This document shows, one piece after another, positions 42,668 to 45,476 of a stretch of DNA of 45,476 nucleotides (position 1 is the stretch's first letter; every line of letters starts with the position of its first letter). Source of the stretch: Bacteroidota bacterium (lineage in GTDB: Bacteria; Bacteroidota; Bacteroidia; Palsa-948); contig JACRAL010000136.1 in assembly GCA_016213435.1 (NCBI GenBank), positions 1-45,476 on the forward strand. The letters are read 5' to 3'. Both the position numbers and the translations under genes were made by a program. Under the pieces are notes generated by a model that worked only from the letters and a program-made list of their open reading frames with translations, had not been told where the DNA came from and did not search any database.

Positions 42668-43531
42668 ATGATGAAACGGCTTACATATCTGATACTCTTT
42701 CTTTCTCTTTTGTTGCTTTCGTACCAAAAAGAATTTCCATTAACTGTGGTGGCAAATATTCCCGGTGGCAGGCCTGCTGCTCCATGCAATGTAAACAACG
42801 ATGTATTTTCTTCAGGCGAAGAGCTTGTTTATCAAACATCGTATAACTGGGGTTTCATCTGGCTGGATGCAGGACAGGTAACATTTAAAGTTGAAAAAGA
42901 CCAGCATAAGGGAACTCCTTGCTACAAATTGAGTGGAAATGGTGCAACATATCCTTCTTACGACTGGATATATAAAGTGCGCGACCGCTTTGAATGCTGG
43001 GTGGATACCTCCACGCTAAAGCCCTACCGTTACATTCGTGATGTACAGGAAGGCGGAAGGTTTTTTTATAATGAATGCTTTTTTAATTTCACTAAGCTAA
43101 AGGCATATTGTGTAACCAAGGAGAAAAAGAAGCCCGTGCGCCTCGATACCGTATTGCTTGCTTCCTGCGCCTTTGATCCGCTCACCATGATCTATTATTC
43201 GCGCAACATTGATTATTCAAAATACAAGCCGAATGATACCATTCCTATTTCACTTTTTCTCGACAACAAAGTGTATGCTCTTTACATACGCTATATAGGG
43301 AAAGAGAAAATTACATTAGATAATAAGCAGGTTTTTAATTGCATTAAGTTCAGCCCCCTGCTTGTGGAAGGCACCTTGTTTAAAGGAGGAGAAGGAATGA
43401 CGGTGTGGGCAACCGATGACAAAAATCGAATACCTGTTTATGTGGAAGCACCCATACTGGTGGGCTCTGTGAAAGCAAAGCTCATGAACTGGAAAGGATT
43501 AAAGAATAAGATGGAGGCGAGGGTGCAGTAG
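42668..43531 (+). CDS. DUF3108 domain-containing exported protein
   Basis: The ATG at 42668 (MMKRLTYLILFLSLLLLS) gives a normal signal peptide; the ORF from 42614 only extends into the divergent promoter gap. The DUF3108 features are FSSGEELVYQTSYNWGFIWLDAGQVTFKVE, FECWVDTSTLKPYRYIRDVQEGG, ASCAFDPLTMIYYSR and the end GGEGMTVWATDDKNRIPVYVEAPILVGSVKAKL. The family forms a beta-barrel-like periplasmic domain of unknown function. It diverges from the rhodanese gene and is the last clear core gene before the accessory end. Confidence 0.88.
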   Translation: MMKRLTYLILFLSLLLLSYQKEFPLTVVANIPGGRPAAPCNVNNDVFSSGEELVYQTSYNWGFIWLDAGQVTFKVEKDQHKGTPCYKLSGNGATYPSYDWIYKVRDRFECWVDTSTLKPYRYIRDVQEGGRFFYNECFFNFTKLKAYCVTKEKKKPVRLDTVLLASCAFDPLTMIYYSRNIDYSKYKPNDTIPISLFLDNKVYALYIRYIGKEKITLDNKQVFNCIKFSPLLVEGTLFKGGEGMTVWATDDKNRIPVYVEAPILVGSVKAKLMNWKGLKNKMEARVQ

Positions 43532-43614
43532 TAATTGTCTGTAAGCTTGGGTATGAAAACAAATTTCAAAATCAAGATGGAGGCGGCAATAAAGGCAATT
43601 TGCTGTTATGCCCA

Positions 43615-43640
43615 GTGCATTGTCTGCCGAGACAATGCAC
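43615..43640. repeat. Hairpin GTGCATTGTCT...AGACAATGCAC within an ATTGTCTG repeat cluster
   Basis: Two perfect 11-bp arms flank GCCG. The motif ATTGTCTGCCGAG occurs at 43619 and 43654, with looser forms at about 43670 and 43690. GTAATTGTCTGT also lies right after the DUF3108 stop (43531) and again at 45419-45430. The 516-bp gap 43532-44047 holds this cluster, the two small minus-strand ORFs below, and one copy of the cassette-end motif. Confidence 0.65.
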
Positions 43641-43727
43641 CACGAAACGATAAATTGTCTGCCGAGCAGTTATTTGTCGAGGGAATAATTTGTCTACCTC
43701 GAAGCCGCCAAAGGTGTCCGGTTAGAA

Positions 43728-43877
43728 TCAGCGTGGTGATGAGCAAAGTGTTTTTTTTCTCCGCTTGGCTTTGTCTTGGCGGATATATTCGCTCAATAAT
43801 CTATTTTCTTCTTCAGTCAATGGAGTAGGATCAAATACTACATCGAAGTCGTCTAGTGTGATTTTCTTTTTCTTCAT
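43728..43877 (-). CDS. Small antitoxin-like ORF (49 aa)
   Basis: The protein MKKKKITLDDFDVVFDPTPL continues with TEEENRLLSEYIRQDKAKRR. Its charged N-terminus and short acidic to basic layout resemble small antitoxins of type II toxin-antitoxin pairs, but no family is firmly recognised. Its ATG overlaps the stop of the 37-codon ORF upstream by 4 bp (ATGA), which is a sign of translational coupling. A plus-strand ORF (43535-43828) overlaps it and is considered spurious. Confidence 0.4.
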   Translation of the reverse strand: MKKKKITLDDFDVVFDPTPLTEEENRLLSEYIRQDKAKRRKKTLCSSPR

Positions 43878-43987
43878 TGGTCAAAGTATTTTTCGATTAA
43901 TGTTAGAGCAGTCTCTTTGTTAATAATCATGAGGTGTCCGCCAAAGTGAGAGGCGTTAAGACTTTCTTGGTAAGCACAAAGCTTCAT
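43874..43987 (-). CDS. Very small ORF (37 aa), possibly a fragment
   Basis: It reads MKLCAYQESLNASHFGGHLM, then IINKETALTLIEKYFDQ. The peptide looks like the C-terminal end of a larger domain, but no family was recognised. It starts about 34 bp from the cassette-end motif at 44021 and overlaps the next small ORF by 4 bp. Either it is a real small gene or the remnant of a toxin paired with the antitoxin-like ORF. Confidence 0.3.
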   Translation of the reverse strand: MKLCAYQESLNASHFGGHLMIINKETALTLIEKYFDQ

Positions 43988-44020
43988 TTAACCACTGAAC
44001 CGCCAATTTCTTGTAGGTGC

Positions 44021-44034
44021 TGTTATAGCCAGTT
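44021..44034. repeat. Cassette-end motif TGTTATAGCCAGTT, copy 1
   Basis: This 14-mer is identical to 45326-45339. It lies 14 bp after the 3' end of the minus-strand gene 44048-44911. The matching hairpin partner seen at copy 2 is not visible here, so this site may be truncated. Confidence 0.65.
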
Positions 44035-44047
44035 TTTCTTTCATCCG

Positions 44048-44911
44048 TCATTTTAGCTGAATTGATTCTACAATTTTTGTTAACTCGTCAATTGAAATGT
44101 CTGCGTTACTTAGCATTGCAATATGAACAATTAGTCCACTGTCAATTTGGTCGCTTGGTATTTTTTGTTCCTTCAAATACACTTGCTTGTCTGCGTTGTA
44201 AAAAGAAAGCCACTCAACTTTTTTGTCAAGAAATTTTCCAGCTACTTTTTTAGAGGTGCTTTCGTCATATCCATAGCTTTTATAAAAGTATGAAGGATGA
44301 TTGCCTGTATAGATAGTCAGTTTCACCCAATTGGTATCACTGTAATTTGAATACTTATGAAATTTAAAAACTTGAAAGTCATATTTCTGGTCAATGGTAA
44401 TACAGTAATTTTCAGGTATTGTAAATTTGAAGTCCTTTTTAGTTCCGAAAATTTTTAATGTTTCAACTCTTGCTGCTACATTGTTTTTTCTTGTCCCTTT
44501 TGTTAGATTTTGAAATACTTGTTCGGTCAATTTTACAAAGTCGCCTTTCAATTTAAAAGCTTCAGGATTTATATAAGCATTAATTTGAAAGATTGAATTG
44601 TCTTGTGCTTTAACCAATAAACTATTTACAAGAATTGCATTTTTAGTCGAGTCGAAAACTGTCGGTGTAGAAAGGATTGAAAGGATTTGGTCTTTGTCTG
44701 TAAGTGTTTTGCGTTGAAAGTTTAATTTGCTTTTCTCTTTTGAAACTTCCGCTAAAAGGTTGTTGTCGCCAAATAGATAAAGCTCTTGTGCAAAAAATAC
44801 AAGTTTCATATTGTCTATGTCAAGAACTATTCGCGTTTCTTGATTGATATTATGGTCGGCTGACATTATATCTGTTTCTCGGGCTTCATTTTTAGCAGCA
44901 TAGTGTTTCAT
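44048..44911 (-). CDS. Hypothetical protein in the cassette-like unit (possibly the 3' part of a frameshifted gene)
   Basis: The family was not recognised. The ATG at 44911 (MKHYAAKNEARETD) is chosen because the longer reading up to 45040 is in the shadow of the exported ORF below. The N-terminal half holds RIVLDIDNMKLVFFAQELYLFG. The C-terminal ~140 residues (DFKFTIPENYCITIDQKYDFQVFKFH to ISIDELTKIVESIQL) have a PsbP/DcrB-like strand and helix pattern, which is only a weak resemblance. It has no signal peptide of its own, but could get one if fused to the upstream ORF by a one-base correction near 44895. It lies between two copies of the cassette-end motif. Confidence 0.55.
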   Translation of the reverse strand: MKHYAAKNEARETDIMSADHNINQETRIVLDIDNMKLVFFAQELYLFGDNNLLAEVSKEKSKLNFQRKTLTDKDQILSILSTPTVFDSTKNAILVNSLLVKAQDNSIFQINAYINPEAFKLKGDFVKLTEQVFQNLTKGTRKNNVAARVETLKIFGTKKDFKFTIPENYCITIDQKYDFQVFKFHKYSNYSDTNWVKLTIYTGNHPSYFYKSYGYDESTSKKVAGKFLDKKVEWLSFYNADKQVYLKEQKIPSDQIDSGLIVHIAMLSNADISIDELTKIVESIQLK

Positions 44912-45191
44912 TTCCAGATTTGTCGTAGGAGTAATTGAAACTGTAAGATTCATTATGGCCGCAATGGATCTCCTGTATTTTCTTTCCTGTTTTGTCGTAA
45001 ATATATTGAAGGCAAGAATATTCCTTTTTCGTAGTGTCACAGGAATATATCTTTACAGATTTGACGTTATTTTTTATGATGAGTTGTCTTTGGATAATCG
45101 GGTCAAGAGTGTCTGGAGTTTCAGGATTTTGTCCCGAAACGGCTTTGTAAGCTAATAAAAGGATGGTCAATATATTTAATTGTCTATTCAT
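44892..45191 (-). CDS. Exported hypothetical protein (99 aa), 5' part of the cassette unit
   Basis: A signal peptide (MNRQLNILTILLLAYKAVSG) precedes a YD-repeat-like stretch: CLQYIYDKTGKKIQEIHCG, then YSFNYSYDKSGNETLCC and a stop. The stop TAA lies in a TGCTGCTAAAAATGAAGCC context; dropping one T would continue into KNEARETD, the start of the next ORF. So it is either the first gene of an overlapping pair or the 5' end of one exported protein broken by a frameshift. The ATG lies about 12 bp after the attC-like hairpin, as in integron cassettes. Confidence 0.5.
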   Translation of the reverse strand: MNRQLNILTILLLAYKAVSGQNPETPDTLDPIIQRQLIIKNNVKSVKIYSCDTTKKEYSCLQYIYDKTGKKIQEIHCGHNESYSFNYSYDKSGNETLCC

Positions 45192-45202
45192 ATAGAATTA
45201 CC

Positions 45203-45332
45203 GCTAACGTTTTGGGGGTTTGCGATGGCGGGGAGTTTTAGCACTAAACTTCATTCGGAGAACTGAACTTCCACCTTGCACAAATGTGTCTGCGAAGCAC
45301 GGAACCCCCGCTATCGCAAACCCCTTGTTATA
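45203..45332. other. attC-like hairpin (130 bp)
   Basis: The ends are GCTAACG and GTTATAG. Inside, GGGGTTTGCGATGGCGGGG (45215-45233) pairs with CCCCGCTATCGCAAACCCC (45306-45324) at 18 of 19 positions, around a ~72-base centre. The size and layout fit an integron recombination site read on the minus strand, but the outer boxes deviate from RYYYAAC/GTTRRRY. No integrase gene is in the window. Confidence 0.6.
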
Positions 45333-45339
45333 GCCAGTT
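45326..45339. repeat. Cassette-end motif TGTTATAGCCAGTT, copy 2
   Basis: It is identical to copy 1, 1305 bp away, and forms the right end of the hairpin described above. The remaining 137 bp to the window edge contain a GTAATTGTCTGT copy and no supported gene. Confidence 0.8.
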
Positions 45340-45476
45340 GTGTGTCCTGCGTTGTTACAGGGTACGAAGGATAAAAGTTCTTTGAAGTAACAACAAAACT
45401 GTAGTCAAGATGGTAGGCAGTAATTGTCTGTCGGAAACGAGCTTCGATTAGAAACCGAAGAGGTCTCACGCAAGAA

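Noticed and set aside
43535-43828. 97-aa plus-strand ORF after the DUF3108 gene
   Set aside because: It runs through the ATTGTCTG repeat cluster and a perfect hairpin, has no recognisable domain, and overlaps a more plausible minus-strand small ORF.
45203-45332. Firm call of a class 1-like integron attC site
   Set aside because: The outer boxes differ from the RYYYAAC/GTTRRRY consensus and no integrase is in the window, so it is kept only as attC-like.
45405-45476. Open frame running in from the right edge on the minus strand
   Set aside because: Only 24 codons are visible and they overlap a repeat motif; it cannot be judged without the neighbouring sequence.

Overview
The window is chromosomal DNA of an AT-rich Bacteroidota bacterium. 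Supporting signs are four type IX secretion (T9SS) cargo proteins with C-terminal sorting domains, SprB-type repeats, Bacteroidota-type promoters (TAnnTTTG near -7), almost no Shine-Dalgarno sequences, and Bacteroidota families such as DUF6340, DUF4159, DUF1599, DUF1543 and DUF3108. No rRNA, CRISPR array, transposase or integrase gene was seen. One tRNA gene, Thr(CGT), is present.

Layout. 1-6660: two SprB-repeat secreted proteins, the first cut by the window edge. 6757-17805: a long minus-strand run with a beta-propeller-like protein, deoxynucleoside kinase, MraY/WecA-type transferase, lytic transglycosylase, UvrA, LOG-family protein, DUF4159 and DUF6340, preceded by a GH3-family gene and the tRNA. 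18098-24166: a plus-strand run with VOC, SRPBCC, AroQ, TolC-type protein, a truncated GxxExxY gene inside an inverted repeat, HisS and histidine ammonia-lyase. 24228-31601: minus strand with a GH39-like secreted enzyme, DUF1543, a T9SS Asp-box protein, CarA and the diadenylate cyclase CdaA. 31690-34983: an AT-rich accessory block between cdaA and folP. 34984-39769: folP diverging from DUF1599, a MauE/DoxX-like protein, an ABC permease and TpiA. 39862-43531: PruA, ApaG, a rhodanese lipoprotein and DUF3108. 43532-45476: a cassette-like accessory end.

The most striking signal is that several unrelated, mostly housekeeping genes carry short repeat-derived stretches inside the reading frame: uvrA (two), hisS, hutH, folP, the DUF4159 gene and the rhodanese lipoprotein. 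One repeat is read in the same frame as a similar peptide in UvrA and the DUF4159 protein (KGQLKVASAAQ and NGQPEVASVAQ). Related palindromes also lie between genes. This resembles the protein-coding palindromic elements of Rickettsia, but here several repeat types seem to be involved.

Three other structures deserve attention. The folP 3' end is present twice, 839 bp apart, with a MntA/HEPN toxin-antitoxin pair between the copies; 8 of 9 differences are synonymous, which points to arrival with a foreign folP tail rather than decay of a duplicate. A GxxExxY fragment sits inside a 26-bp inverted repeat whose right arm contains the hisS start codon. At the right edge, a 130-bp integron-attC-like hairpin and a second copy of its 14-bp end bracket an accessory gene unit, followed by two tiny overlapping ORFs.

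All calls come from reading the sequence and from knowledge of protein families. No database search was possible.
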